From Nansenia antarctica (Eukaryota; Chordata; Actinopteri; Argentiniformes; Microstomatidae), in NCBI GenBank assembly GCA_963989245.1, contig OZ022342.1, forward strand, positions 40,438,442 through 40,502,441: a stretch of DNA of 64,000 bases. Direction: 5' to 3'. The notes beneath the pieces are model-generated. The model had not been told where the DNA came from, ran no database searches, and saw only the letters and a program-made list of their open reading frames with translations. Below, in pieces: positions 11,072 through 21,788 of the stretch; the stretch's first letter is position 1; the number at the start of each line of letters is the position of its first letter. A program made the translations under genes and the position numbers.

Positions 11072-13114
11072 CTAAGAGGAACCCAAACTGAGGACTGAGT
11101 GTGATAGCGTTGGAGCCGTAACATCCAACCTATAAAATCTAGCGAACGTGTGGGGCGAAGCCCAGCACGCCGCCGCACACACCTCCTGAATAGACACCCC
11201 TTTAAAGAGTGCCCAGGAGGTCGCCAAACCTCTAGTAGAGTGCGCACGTAAGCCCGCGGGGGGCTGTAGACCCTTACTAGAGTAAGCCAAGGCAATAGCC
11301 GCCACTACCCAATGGGAAAGGCGTTGTTTCGACACTGGCTTTCCCGTGTGTGGATTCGCCCAGGATACAAACAACTGGTCACCTTTCCTGCAACCCTGAG
11401 TCCTGTCTATGTAAACACGCAGCGCGCGGACAGGACATAAAGGATGCAACCGCCTGTGCTCTTCCGAGGCAAAAGGCGGGGGATAGAAGGCAGCCAACTC
11501 TATAGGGGTGCAAGAGCCTATAACCTTCGGAATAAAGGCTGGGTTAGGCATCAGACTGACCCTAGAGTCCCCTGGGGAGAAGTTTGTACACTCTCGGTGC
11601 ACCGAGAGCGCATGGACTTCACCTATGCGCTTAGCCGAAGCCAAAGCAAGCAATAGGACCGTCTTTAGCGTTAACACTTTCACCTCCACCTGTTCCAGCG
11701 GTTCGAACGGTGAGCAGGAGAGAGCATCTAGTACCATAGGGAGGTCCCATGAAGAAGCTAACGGCCTAGACGTAGGCAATTTCCTTCGGGCCCCTTTCAT
11801 AAACTGGCACACCAACGGGTGCTGGCTTATCGACTTTCCACCCAGGCCAATATGACAAGCCGAAATAGCTGCCAAATAGACCTTAACGGTTGAGAAAGCC
11901 TTACCCCTCTCAATCAAGTTCTGTAGAAATGACAGAATAACTGTCACAGAACACTGAAAAGGGACAGCGTGTGACTCTGAGCACCAAGTCTCAAACACAC
12001 GCCACTTATGCCCATACACCTTTCTAGTTGATGAGGCTCTGGCGCACTGAATAGTGTCGATCACCCCTTGGGGAAGACCCACTAGTGCAAGGTTGATCCC
12101 TTCACGGGCCAGGCCCACAGAGACAATCTCTCTGGGTGGGGATGGAATATCTCCCCCCGCGCCTGGATCAGCAGGTCCCTGCGCAGCGGTAGTTGCCATG
12201 GCGGACCGGATAGGAGATGAAAAATCTCCGCCAACCAGTGCTTTCTCGGCCAACGCGGGGCTATCAGCACCATGGACAGATCTCCTTCCCTTACTCTGGC
12301 CAGAGTCAAGGGAATGAGTGCCACCGGTGGGAACGCATACAGGAGGGTCCTCTGCCACTCGTGCGCTAATGCGTCCACTCCCAGCGGGGCTCCCCGATCG
12401 CGCAGAGAGAAGAACAGGGGACACTGGGCATTCTCTGCCGTAGCATAAACGTCTACGGTCGCTTGACCGAATCGTGACCAAATCTGTTTCACTACTTCGG
12501 GGTGAAGTCTCCAGTCTGCGTACAGTGGGTTGCCCCTGGACAACAAATCTGCTCCGTAGTTCAGAATGCCCGGTACATGGGTTGCTCTCAGCGACCGCAT
12601 GTGTGCACTGCTCCACACTATCAGTCTGTGTGCCATGGTGTGTAACTGGTGGGACCTCAGTCCCCCCTGTCTGTTTACATAGGCAACGACCGTGGAGTTG
12701 TCTGTCCTCACCAAAACATGATGTCCTCTCAACCACGGGAGGAAATGTTTCAGAGCCAAGTGAACAGCTAGCAGTTCCAGGCCGTTTATATGGGTAGAAC
12801 GTAAGTGCAGGTCCCAACCCCCGTTTATCGTTCTCCCTTCGAAAGTGGCACCCCAGCCTCTCAGAGAGGCGTCCGTGGTGATTACTTTTCTGTTCAGGCC
12901 AGGTCCCATAGAAACACCCTGTGTTATGAAACCTGGGTCCTTCCACTGGTGCAGAGCCAGTGAGCAATCCCTGGAGACCCCCACACGACGGTGACCGTCG
13001 CGGTGGGGGTCCAGGCCCAGAGAGGCCACCCAGCGCTGGATGCCTCTCATGTACAGGCGCCCCAGGGGTATGACCACCACAGCGGAGGCCATCAAGCCTA
13101 ACAACCTCTGGCAT
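11072..13114 (-). CDS. DIRS tyrosine recombinase (C-terminal ~340 residues of a 680-aa frame)
   Basis: The frame is open for 680 codons, but roughly the first 330 lie over the RT/RNase H gene in another frame and are unlikely to be protein. From about residue 345 (RKVYGHKWRVFETWC) the sequence is a tyrosine recombinase. It has an N-terminal core-binding part and then the catalytic tetrad R496 (AKRIGE), H625, R628 (AHSTRG) and Y661 (ARFYRL). All four residues are present and the frame reaches a stop. The enzyme would integrate the circular cDNA in the nucleus. The true start is probably within or just after the RT overlap (about 12130). Confidence 0.85.
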   Translation of the reverse strand: MPEVVRLDGLRCGGHTPGAPVHERHPALGGLSGPGPPPRRSPSCGGLQGLLTGSAPVEGPRFHNTGCFYGTWPEQKSNHHGRLSERLGCHFRRENDKRGLGPALTFYPYKRPGTASCSLGSETFPPVVERTSCFGEDRQLHGRCLCKQTGGTEVPPVTHHGTQTDSVEQCTHAVAESNPCTGHSELRSRFVVQGQPTVRRLETSPRSSETDLVTIRSSDRRRLCYGRECPVSPVLLSARSGSPAGSGRISARVAEDPPVCVPTGGTHSLDSGQSKGRRSVHGADSPALAEKALVGGDFSSPIRSAMATTAAQGPADPGAGGDIPSPPREIVSVGLAREGINLALVGLPQGVIDTIQCARASSTRKVYGHKWRVFETWCSESHAVPFQCSVTVILSFLQNLIERGKAFSTVKVYLAAISACHIGLGGKSISQHPLVCQFMKGARRKLPTSRPLASSWDLPMVLDALSCSPFEPLEQVEVKVLTLKTVLLLALASAKRIGEVHALSVHRECTNFSPGDSRVSLMPNPAFIPKVIGSCTPIELAAFYPPPFASEEHRRLHPLCPVRALRVYIDRTQGCRKGDQLFVSWANPHTGKPVSKQRLSHWVVAAIALAYSSKGLQPPAGLRAHSTRGLATSWALFKGVSIQEVCAAACWASPHTFARFYRLDVTAPTLSHSVLSLGSS

Positions 13115-13686
13115 TGTTTGAGGGTAACTATGTTGCCCCTGCGAAACAGCGCTATAGTCGCGCGCATCGTCTCCACTCTTTCTGGAGACAAAAACGCCTT
13201 GGCTCGGATAGAGTCCAGTGCGAGCCCTATAAACGCGATGCGTTGGGAGGGTGTCACCATGCTCTTTTCCATGTTTATTCGGAACCCCAGATTCGTTAGG
13301 TGTTTCGAAATGACCGCTGTGTCACGCGCCGCCTCCTCGCGGTTGGTGGCTGCCACTAACCAGTCGTCGATATATGTGGCCACTCTGATACCCCTCTGTC
13401 TGAGAGGGGCCACTGCTGCCTCGGTGCATTTTACAAACACCCTTGGGCTTAGTGACAGGCCAAAGGGAAGGACCACATATTCGTATGCTATCCCTTGGAA
13501 AGCGAATCTCAGATATTTCCTGTGTGGAGGATATATCGGAATGTGGAAATAAGCGTCCTTCAGGTCGATTGATGTGAACCAATCCCCTGCTCGTATGAAA
13601 CTTAGCAGGGAAGTGTGTGTCAACATCCTGAATTTGTATTTTCTGAGATGCTGATTCAAGACACGGAGGTCTAGAATAGCCCTCAT
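12082..13686 (-). CDS. DIRS reverse transcriptase and RNase H
   Basis: 534 codons without a break. The RT has SIDLKDAYFHIP (residues 39-50), LPFGLSLSP and the catalytic YIDD at 105-108. RNase H follows with TTDAS (about 270), ELLAVHLAL (about 303) and TDNST (about 328), then a conserved DIRS extension. The ATG chosen is only the first in the uninterrupted frame. True pol starts upstream, because VPKKGGG precedes it, but that part is cut off by the LINE insertion at 13766-13906. It copies the element RNA to DNA in the cytoplasmic particle. Confidence 0.88.
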   Translation of the reverse strand: MRAILDLRVLNQHLRKYKFRMLTHTSLLSFIRAGDWFTSIDLKDAYFHIPIYPPHRKYLRFAFQGIAYEYVVLPFGLSLSPRVFVKCTEAAVAPLRQRGIRVATYIDDWLVAATNREEAARDTAVISKHLTNLGFRINMEKSMVTPSQRIAFIGLALDSIRAKAFLSPERVETMRATIALFRRGNIVTLKQCQRLLGLMASAVVVIPLGRLYMRGIQRWVASLGLDPHRDGHRRVGVSRDCSLALHQWKDPGFITQGVSMGPGLNRKVITTDASLRGWGATFEGRTINGGWDLHLRSTHINGLELLAVHLALKHFLPWLRGHHVLVRTDNSTVVAYVNRQGGLRSHQLHTMAHRLIVWSSAHMRSLRATHVPGILNYGADLLSRGNPLYADWRLHPEVVKQIWSRFGQATVDVYATAENAQCPLFFSLRDRGAPLGVDALAHEWQRTLLYAFPPVALIPLTLARVREGDLSMVLIAPRWPRKHWLAEIFHLLSGPPWQLPLRRDLLIQARGEIFHPHPERLSLWAWPVKGSTLH

Positions 13687-13765
13687 GCCCCCCCCTTTCT
13701 TTGGGACCAGAAAATACTTAGAGTAGAAACCTCTGTGGGTCTCCTCGAGAGGTACAACTGTTATA

Positions 13766-13906
13766 GGACCAAATCAAGGACCCCAATTGAAATAAGCCAG
13801 TGGCTTTCTTGGGTTTTTATCCTGTTAGTTGACCTTGTATGTAATATGTACTTTCATGTACCTACTTCTGCAAATCTTCTAATAAAGTTTTCAATCAATC
13901 AATCAA
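13766..13906 (+). mobile_element. 5'-truncated LINE 3' tail inserted in DIRS pol
   Basis: The second DIRS copy reads straight through this point (around 61640), so these roughly 141 bases are an insertion. The insert contains AATAAAG and ends in (AATC)n, oriented opposite to the DIRS gene. The flanking duplication is only TA/ATA, as in CR1/L2-like LINEs. Confidence 0.8.
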
Positions 13907-14117
13907 TAGCTCCTTTCTCCCTTAGAATGGAGATTTCCTCCTGGAGAATATTGGCTCGTTTGCCCTGAGCTCGAGAGTACAGTATTTCTCTGAATGGGGG
14001 TGGAGCGACAGAATTGGAGCCTGTAGCCCCTTCGTAGTGTCCTCAACACCCAGTCTGACTGTGTGCATTCTGCCCATTCCCGTTGATGCGTGGAAAGCGG
14101 GCTGACTGGCCACACCG

Positions 14118-14564
14118 TCACATGCGAGTTGTTGGCGCCCCCTTGTGGCCGGGGCGCGCAACAGCCGCGGCCGCTTTCTGCATCACAGCCGCGGGACGGG
14201 CTAGTCCCACGGTCTGCGTTATGGCAGAGAAAGATTTGTTTTTCAACATCTCTTTTATTTTTATGCTTTTCAACATTGTTAACAACGCCCTTGGCACTCT
14301 GCCTGGATGCGCTTGTCGGTACATTTTTAATACATTGTGCATTAACGTGCTTGAGTGACAAACAACTTTGTAGTATGAACAGTCTCTCAGCTTTCCCCCG
14401 GAAGGCGTGTGAACACGGACGCCGACCGTGGTCTTGCACTTTGTATGGAACTCCCGAGGAGAGGCTGTCAGATCACCCGCTTCTTCTTCCTCGCCGACGC
14501 GGCGGCCGGGGGAGGGGGCGGGGACGCCTGAGGTCTGTCCCGGGGAGCCTGTTTTCTGGCCCAT
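14118..14564 (-). pseudogene. DIRS pol N-terminal region (frame overlapping gag)
   Basis: This frame starts inside the gag end (MGQKTGSPGQ...) and covers FHTKCKTTVGVRVHTPSG. In the second copy (52868 onward) the matching frame continues to WVLRTLRRGYRLQF, the lead-in to DIRS RT. Here it stops after about 149 residues because this copy lacks about 35 bases near 14170 relative to copy 2, which shifts frame. It also lacks about 100 bp after gag that copy 2 retains. Confidence 0.65.
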
Positions 14565-15733
14565 GGTTTCCTGGGACCTCTGTGTGCCTGGGGCGCTGCC
14601 TGCCGTCTAGCCGCTCTGGGGATCTTGAAGGCAGGGGCCGGGCGAGAGATAGCCTGCGCATATGACTGCCGTGGCTGGGTCACGGGCGCTGCGGATTGCG
14701 CTCTTCTCGGAAGGCACAGCTCCATAGCCTCATCCTCTCTCTTTTTCTCCTCACATCTCTTCTGCATTGAGGTGACTGCTGCACCAAAGAGACCCTGTGG
14801 TACGATAGGGGTGTCGAGAATTTCTTCTCTCTCCTTCGCCGACAGGTTGGTGAGACCGAGCCAACGCGCCCTCTCCTGCAGTACCATGAGAGCCATGGAT
14901 TTACCCGTGGCTTGAATGGCCGTCTTGTGGAGACGGAGGATGTGATCCGTTATAACGCAGATTTCCTCCCATAGGGTAGGCATATTGTCTGGGTTAGCGG
15001 TCATATCCTCCTCCAGCTCAGCCTGGTAGGCTGATAGGAGTGCGGAGGCATTGAGATCCCTCGCTGTCAGTGCCGCTGCTTTGTAGCACTTGTCTGTAAG
15101 GCTAGCCTGGAAGCGGTCCGACTTGGAGGGTAGGGACGGGGCAGCCGAAGATACGGGGGTCTTCGGGTGCAGGTGGCGCGCCACCACCGGCTCGACCGGT
15201 GGGATGTGGCGGAGGCCGAGGGAGTCCATCCCCTCACAATCCAGTCGAGAACCCCCGATTATTGGGTGTTTCTCGCTGAATGGCCGTTCTTTCCACGTAA
15301 CTGCTATCTCATCGAGTAGCTCGGGGAAGAACGGCATAACTTGTTTCCCCGTCTTAGCCGCCGTCTGCAGTCTTTTGCCGTCAAAGCGTGACATAGCGAC
15401 GGGCCAGGGGATATTCAGCCTCTCCGCTGCTCGCTTGCACATGTCCTGCATGTCGCAGTCCATGGGAGACGGGGCGGAGGGTTGGTTACCTCCGTCAGGC
15501 GTGGGGGGCTTTCCAGCTCCGCGCCTACCGATTGATAATGAGGAGTCTTCCTCATCATCGGTGGACAAAATGAGGTCTGAGTCACGCGACCCTCCCTCAT
15601 CATTGTCCGAGTCTCTCTCATAGCGAGCAGCGGTAAAGCTGTCAATCCCCTTGTCATCCAGTACCGGGAAACCGATGTCAAGGCTATGTGGCACTAAGTC
15701 CGCCCAGCATGGTGTCGGTAAACCTGGAGACAT
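14468..15733 (-). CDS. DIRS gag-like protein
   Basis: 421 codons, intact. The N-terminus is acidic and Ser/Asp-rich (DSDNDEGG, STDDEED). The middle part (WPVAMSRFDGKRL, LPSKSDRFQASLTDKCY, TLWEEICVITDHILRLHKTA) is shared with copy 2. The end is Pro/Arg/Lys-rich (SPPPPPAAASARKKKR) and probably binds RNA. It has no CCHC finger, usual for DIRS gags. Its start lies about 220 bp inside the hairpin-rich leader and it is followed by the overlapping pol frame. Confidence 0.85.
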   Translation of the reverse strand: MSPGLPTPCWADLVPHSLDIGFPVLDDKGIDSFTAARYERDSDNDEGGSRDSDLILSTDDEEDSSLSIGRRGAGKPPTPDGGNQPSAPSPMDCDMQDMCKRAAERLNIPWPVAMSRFDGKRLQTAAKTGKQVMPFFPELLDEIAVTWKERPFSEKHPIIGGSRLDCEGMDSLGLRHIPPVEPVVARHLHPKTPVSSAAPSLPSKSDRFQASLTDKCYKAAALTARDLNASALLSAYQAELEEDMTANPDNMPTLWEEICVITDHILRLHKTAIQATGKSMALMVLQERARWLGLTNLSAKEREEILDTPIVPQGLFGAAVTSMQKRCEEKKREDEAMELCLPRRAQSAAPVTQPRQSYAQAISRPAPAFKIPRAARRQAAPQAHRGPRKPWARKQAPRDRPQASPPPPPAAASARKKKRVI

Positions 15734-15951
15734 GCCCGCGTTAGACTGTGATGGCAGCGTTTCGGCTGCCTTACACAGAAGCGCATTTCTGGCTCAGGGT
15801 TGTAGGCTAGCTGCTAGCAGGCCTCGCTACTTCACCCGTTAGCTTGTCAGCTATCAAGGGAAAACAGAGGGGCCAGGGGAGGGATATTACTATCTACCCG
15901 CTAGCAGTGCGTTATAGAAATAAAGTTATTTCTACTTTTGTCTCTCACACT

Positions 15952-16178
15952 GGGTATTGCTACCCGTAACCGTTCGGAGTATTCCTACTCGCAGAACAGG
16001 GAGTATTCCTACTCGCAGAACAGGGAGTATTGCTACTCGCGTCGTTCAGAACGAGGAGTATCGCTACTTTTTTCGTTCCGAGCAAGGCGAGTATTGCTAC
16101 TCGAATCGTAACACGGGGTATCGCTACCCCGAGTCAGAGTATTCCTACTCTTCAACAGAAGTATTTCTACTCCTGTGA
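15952..16178. repeat. Array of short hairpins (GAGTATTCCTACTC type) in the DIRS leader
   Basis: About nine copies of a perfect or near-perfect palindrome with a 5-bp stem and 4-base loop: GGGTATTGCTACCC, GAGTATTCCTACTC (several), GAGTATTGCTACTC, GGGTATCGCTACCC, GAAGTATTTCTACTCC. They lie between the 5' terminal repeat and gag. Compensating changes occur on both sides of some stems (GAG/CTC versus GGG/CCC). Confidence 0.85.
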
Positions 16179-16485
16179 ACGTCAACGAAGTGCAGTTTAG
16201 CAGCAGAGCGCCCGTCGGCACGAGTTTGGTCGCTCGTATCTGTGGACTGTTTAGCTCTAGCCACCCGCACAGTTGTTGTCAAATCTAGTGAGAAGCAAGA
16301 AAAGGTTTTTGAATGACGACAGACGCCGTGTGTACGCTTTATATAGGTGGAGGGTCCCGTCCCTCGTGACACAAGCGTCGCCTGGGCCAGCCAATGGGCT
16401 GGCGCAGTGTAATTCAGTTTCTGATGAGGTCACGCAGGGGGCGTTCCCATAGTGAGATACGAAACGAATACTATGAAAGAGAACT

Positions 16486-17135
16486 GAGCTTACTGGTTTA
16501 TCTGGAAGATTTGCTGGTTCCCTGATGAGAAGACAGCTCTGGAACGCTTGGAGATGGTGATCAGTAGACTGCGTGGTCATAACCTGAAATTGGCCCCCAA
16601 GAAGTGTTTTTTCCTCCGGAAATCCGTCAAATTCCTCGGTCACATAATCAATGAGAACGGTGTGTTGACTGATCCCAGCAAGGTTGAGAGCATCGCAAAG
16701 ATGGCAGTGCTGACCTGATGGAAGCGGAGGGTGTGACCCCCTCACAGAAACAAATCAGATCTTTCTTGGGGATGATCAATTATGACCAGCATTATTACCA
16801 GCACTTCTCCGCTATTGCCAAGCCAGAAGAAAAAAAGGAAGGAGAAACAGTCCAAACAAAGGTCACAAAGCAGGAAGTTGAGTGTTGCTGACTGGACCCC
16901 CGAAATGGAGCAGGCTTTCCAGAAGCCAAAAACGGAGCTGGTTGAGACGGCCATCCTGGCTCACCCTGACTTCAGCTGTCCCTTCATGCTGTCAACAGAC
17001 GCGTCCCTTGATGGCATTGGTGCTGTCCTGTTGCAGATCCAAGAGGCTGAAGACCGAGCGAGGCCAATCGCATTCACCAGCAAGTTTATCTGTAGAAACT
17101 CTCAGTCTCAGAGAAACTATCCAGCCCATCTGTGA
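16486..17135 (+). pseudogene. Gypsy pol fragment (RT end and RNase H)
   Basis: LLVYLEDLLV (the RT YLDD region), then ERLEMVISRLRGHNLKLAPKK, FLGHIINENGVLTDPSK, RSFLGMINY, a Lys-rich spacer and CQ/ST-DASLDGIGAVLLQ with RPIAFTSK (RNase H). At least three frameshifts and stops break it. It abuts the DIRS right end, yet the matching upstream Gypsy part is not found left of 10650, so the DIRS end coincides with a rearrangement or an old truncation. Confidence 0.8.
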
Positions 17136-19772
17136 GCGCAACGTTTTTTCACCTACTTTTAGCGCGACGAGGTGTAGAATCACACGACCACTCTTCACAA
17201 TGGGGGAGTGTGTACTGACGCACATAGATCGCTGGATGGCGATGTCACACAAGAAGAGAAAATGACAAGATCACTACCTCTAAAAATGCATAATGTTCCT
17301 ATGCGCAGAGAAGCAGAGAAGCAGGGAAATTATTAGCGCAATCTGATATGAAGCGTGAGTCAGCTGAAAATGATCTATGGAACAAATTAAATGATATATA
17401 TGGAGAGGAGATTGATTGAGATAGCGGGAGCTTTACTAACGAATGAAAGTTGATTATCATTATTAAAAAAGAATAGTAATAAATATTGCAATATTGTGTT
17501 ATCATAATTATGAGCTTCACAGTGACAAAGTCTGTTTATTTGTTGTGAATTTTGTCGGTAACGTCAGCCTGTCAGCCCCTGCAACTGCTCACAGGGGTCG
17601 TTATATGTGATTATATGGAATGGCTGAATATGTTCATTCTTTTTATTTTGATTACATTATATAATTGTATTTGGTATAATGACAAATAAACTTGAAACTT
17701 GAATGATCTCACAGGAGCGCGTACCTGCACGGAGCGTTCATGTGCCGCAACCTGTTATAGTTAGTTTCACCTATATTAGTGAAAAGAGCTGAAAGAAAAT
17801 ACATGAAAGAAAGGAGAGAAAGAGTACATAATGATAAATCATTCAGAATGTTATTGGTTTTAATATTTCACAATACTCCCTCGCACGCCCAGCCCATAAT
17901 TTTTGATGCCGCTAATGTAGGTAAATGTGTAATGAAAAGTGTGACAATGTTGAAAGACATGATGTCATAATCAAAATATAAAACCTGATTAATGGGATTA
18001 AATAAGATTCTGTTGTGATTGTGTTGACATTGTTGTGATGTCAAAAGAAATCGTGGTTATGTAATGTGTAAAGTGGAGAGGAGACTGCGGGAGTTTTCAT
18101 TACTAACGAATGAATGATGGTTGATTATTATTATTAAAAACCCTAACCCTAAATATTGCAATATTGTGTTCACAGAGATGCACAAGTCTGTCGTGTTTAT
18201 TTGTTGTGAACTTCACGCCGGCTGTAACGTTAGACTGTCAGCCCCGGCGACTGCTTTAAGCTTGTAAGCTTAGTAAGCGGGAGACCCGTGTTTGAAACCC
18301 GCTTGGCTCCCCTCTGCCCCCAACTCTTTCTCTCTCCTGCCTGGGTGGTGTGTATGAGGTGGTCACCACAACACACGCACACTTTATTTGTCAAATACAC
18401 GCTCTTGCGTGTTTCCATTCATGATGATGTGTTTCTGTAGATTCATATACAATATCCTATTGCATTATTAGAAAATTGACAGCGCTGTAAATAGTGTCAT
18501 GCAATGCACAACGCACGTCATTTCAAACGACTGATCGACTTTCTGCGGCAGCGAAATACATTATCAATACATTATATACTGGTGGCCTTACTTTCCTGTC
18601 TGTCTTCACTAGATCTGTCCAATAAAATATTTGAAAAATATGAGTGGGACTGCTCAGAAAAAATAATAATACATTATATATACTGTAGGCCTATTATAAA
18701 TATCCGTTCATTATATAATATTCATTGATGATGACATAATCAAATGTAGGCTACTGCAATTACTTTGCTGCGGTAGCTATAGCATGCAACACAACTGAGA
18801 GAGTTGAGTACAACTGAGTACAACCTTTCTGGTGGGAGGTGTGGGGATGGTTTGAAGGGCTTGCTGGATAAATTAGCATCCTTTGTTTGTTGATCGGAAA
18901 CGATCAAGAAGCGATCATCAAGAATAAGATGACCCTCCCCCATGCATCAACCATTACATCAAGTGATTGTAACTCACTTTAGAAACAAGTTCCTCTTACT
19001 TAGCCTACTACACGTTTATTTGTCAAATACATGCTCTGCGTGTTTCTATTTGTTATGATTAAATGTACATTTTGTGATATAAACACAGTGCACACACACA
19101 CCGTCTTCTCTCAGCTGTTTTGCATCGCGCATAGCACATATGTCTAATTGAGTCAACTGTATTTGGAACACGATTTGACTCGCTGGAACGAGACAGGTGC
19201 GCCACACCTCTGCCATATCATACACCACACCTCTGCCATATCATATCTTGGTCCCACATGTATTTATCATCATATTGTTCAATATAAAACGGTATGATAT
19301 GGCAGATATATATATATATATGCTACATGGCAGTCGCACGCACCTGTCCCGCTCCAGTTCTAGTGGATCGCGCAACCAGGGAATCGCCGACATAATTTTA
19401 TTTGATGTACACATTTCATCTTATGTTCGAAAACACATCTACAAATATTAATCTGCGTATATCTATGTAGGCTACAACCGTCTTGCCTGTTGTGTATTAT
19501 TATCATTGCCGACAAAGGTCTAATCATAACTGAACATCTGATAATAAGGTGAAGGGCAGTATTATTCATCTTTACTTTATTGGGTGAATAAACTCAATAT
19601 GAATGATTGTACAGTTGTCTATAGGCAAGAATGGGCTGAAACAAAAGTAGTTACAGTCTCGCTCAAACTGTAGCGAGATTAGGAGACTACTAATTGTAAA
19701 TAGTAATCCACAATTATGTGAGTCATGATGATAATTTCTGTGTTTCTGTGAATTCATAATATATAGCCTATA
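17136..19772. repeat. AT-rich region with diverged direct duplications, no gene
   Basis: 17395-17560 recurs at 18070-18250 (CTAACGAATGAA, AATATTGCAATATTGTGTT, TTTATTTGTTGTGAA, CTGTCAGCCCC in the same order). TTATTTGTCAAATACA recurs at 18384 and 19018. A LINE-like tail (AATAAACTTGAAACTTGAA) ends near 17704. CACCTCTGCCATATCATA is tandem near 19203-19245. No coding motif found. Confidence 0.6.
18432..18800. repeat. Copy A of a ~350-bp duplicated segment
   Basis: Shares long stretches with 19738-19780 joined to 21904-22115 (GCGCTGTAAATAGTGTCAT, ATAATCAAATGTAGGCTACT, TTTGCTGCGGTAGCTAT). Copy B was split by the hAT at 19781-21903, so the duplication predates that insertion. Confidence 0.75.
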
Positions 19773-20394
19773 GCCTATTGCAGTGGTTCTCAACCTTTTT
19801 GGGGCCAACGCCCCCCTGTCCATTATCCAGGCCTCTTACCGCCCCCCATCCAAAAAAGTAGGCTTATTTTCTTCCCTGAATATTAATGTTGACTAATATT
19901 CTGTGTTATATCATTTAAAAAGCATGGCACTGAATGCCAAATAATAGATTGGATTTAACTGGGCAGTTGGAATATCATTATCATTAGTTTACCAGAGAGC
20001 AGAAAAGCCATGTGAATGTGAATAAAAATGCTGTTTCTGAGTGTTAAACAAACTCAGACAACATCAGAGAATACAAACAGACTGCTACGGAACAGCTGCA
20101 ATTTCACACATGTCCGGTGCAGAACAAACAGTAGGCTACAAAACTGTACATTACAACTAACATTGTTAGTTTTTTAAGTGTGCTGGTGTTGCATTTCTCC
20201 AAATTGCTGTTTTATGATGCTAATATGTATTCATTTTTGATTGGACTTTGGGGGGGGGGGTGGGGGGTGGTGTCACAATATAGCGGCAAACGCTAGGGGG
20301 CTATCATTTTAATATTTTATTTAGTATTCTATGGTATTATTTTCATAAACTGACCACTTCGAATTTCTCATATCAAAACATATCAAAACATAAC

Positions 20395-21788
20395 AAAGTT
20401 CAGAGCTCTGCGCTCTGGGAGCGCTCAGAGATGGGTGCTCTGACTGAAAACACGGTTTTGTCCGAGCGAACTTACCATTTGTGCATTTACGAACGTACCC
20501 GTAATAACTCTGATGACAGCTGATCAATACAAAAGACGCTGACAGCTGATGCGTTCGTTTTCAACGACATCACAACGGAGCAACATATCACAAAAAAGCG
20601 ATCGTATATTTTAGTTTGTAAACGTTAAGACGAACACATTGCAATGCTAACCTCAGAATGGCAATAGGGATAACATCCACAACAACACTTAACAGTAATA
20701 CATGTATGTAATATACTGTGATGAACCTGCGAGGAGAGGGCACATTCGTAGCTGATTTCTCTAGGTTCGATTATTGGTAAGCGACAGAGAACTTTCAGGA
20801 CTGGTTTATTACAATACGATCGCTTTTTTGAGATAGGTTGTTCCTGCTGTGATGTTCTGGTATGGTGGTATGGTATTAGCACTCTTTTTTTTGTTGTTCT
20901 TTTTTTTTCTGAGTGGGGCAGTCCCACTCATATTTTTCATTTGTATTGATAGTTACAGTGAAGATTTAGACAGGAAGGATGGGTGAGAGAGAGAGGAGGG
21001 ATGACATGCAGGATTTGTCCCTGGCCGGAATCGAACCGGGGACCCTGCGGTTACATGGTCAGCGCTTAACCCGCTACGCCACCTAAACGCCCCATTAGCA
21101 CTCATTTTAACTAAATTAAATAAGCTGTATTGAAAGGAAGCGAACGAAGCGAACGCATAAGTGCAGAGGGTAGTGTGTATACGCGGGGAGTGAGTATTTG
21201 GCACGACAGGCTTACGTCACTGGCGGGGACATGGACTGAGTATCAAAACTAAAATAAGCAATGTTCTCTCTCGCTTATAGCCAACAATTACAATGAGCCC
21301 ACAAACTGAAACATGTCACTCAAGCATAGCCTACAAGGAAAACACTCATAGAAGTTGGGCATTGAAAGTTGGCTTGTGCTATCATTAGCTATGGTGCATC
21401 CATGGTCAACATGACGTTACAGATCGGATGAACCGGGTTTCTTTCTATCGTAGCCTAGCATAGTATTGCAATTTCTGCACTGTACATGAACTGTCAAGAT
21501 TCTTCTACAATGCAGCTTACCCAGACACATTGGAAACGATCAAAAGCTCTGCCTTTGCTAGCTGAGTTTTTAGCTTCTCCATCTTCTTGATGACACTCTC
21601 GCTTTTATTTTTTGGGGCGCTGCGCTACATGTGTCTGCGTCACAGAGCCTGGCCAAGTTCAGAGCACTGCGCTCTGGGAGCGCTCAGAGATGGGTGCTCT
21701 GACTGAAAACACGGTTTGTCCCAGCGAACTGACCGTTCGTGCATTTACATATGTGCCCGTAATAACACTGCTGACAGCTGTTTTTCAT
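20395..21788. repeat. Internal direct repeat pair in the hAT
   Basis: 20395-20525 and 21653-21788 share TGCGCTCTGGGAGCGCTCAG and GGTGCTCTGACTGAAAACAC in order, about 130 bp each. The central CTCTGGGAGCGCTCAGAG is itself near-palindromic. Confidence 0.75.
20885..21093 (-). mobile_element. tRNA-derived SINE with 10-bp target duplication
   Basis: On the minus strand there is a tRNA-like head with box A (about 21067-21081, TGGCGTAGCGGGTTA) and box B (GGTTCGATTCC, 21027-21036), a body and an A-rich tail (T run at 20885). ATTAGCACTC flanks it at 20875-20884 and 21094-21103. It is a retroposed SINE, not a functional tRNA. Confidence 0.88.

Larger units (their letters stand above)
10650..16484 (-). 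mobile_element. DIRS-type tyrosine-recombinase retrotransposon, near full length
   Basis: Inverted terminal repeats (about 10650-10850 and 16303-16484) share AGTGAGATAC, the CATTGGCTGG/CCAGCCAATG segment and a TATA-bearing piece (TATATAA). Inside the left end, 10888-10985 is the internal complementary region: the reverse complement of the left end joined directly to that of the right end, overlapping by GTT. Both element ends carry AAC. This is the classical DIRS structure used in circular-DNA replication, with integration by recombinase instead of DDE integrase, so no target duplication is expected. On the minus strand the order is gag, RT/RNase H, recombinase. Damage: a 141-bp LINE tail inside pol and a frameshift in the pol N-terminus. 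Confidence 0.92.

Noticed and set aside
11072..13114. 680-residue single recombinase protein
   Set aside because: The first half is the alternative frame of RT/RNase H; only the last ~340 residues are recombinase-like.
17230..17265. Start of a hAT/GTF2IRD2-like protein (MAMSHKKRK)
   Set aside because: The frame stops at once and no BED or further homology follows; too short to call.
21000..21093. tRNA gene
   Set aside because: Boxes A and B are present, but the unit has a SINE body, an A-rich tail and a 10-bp target duplication.
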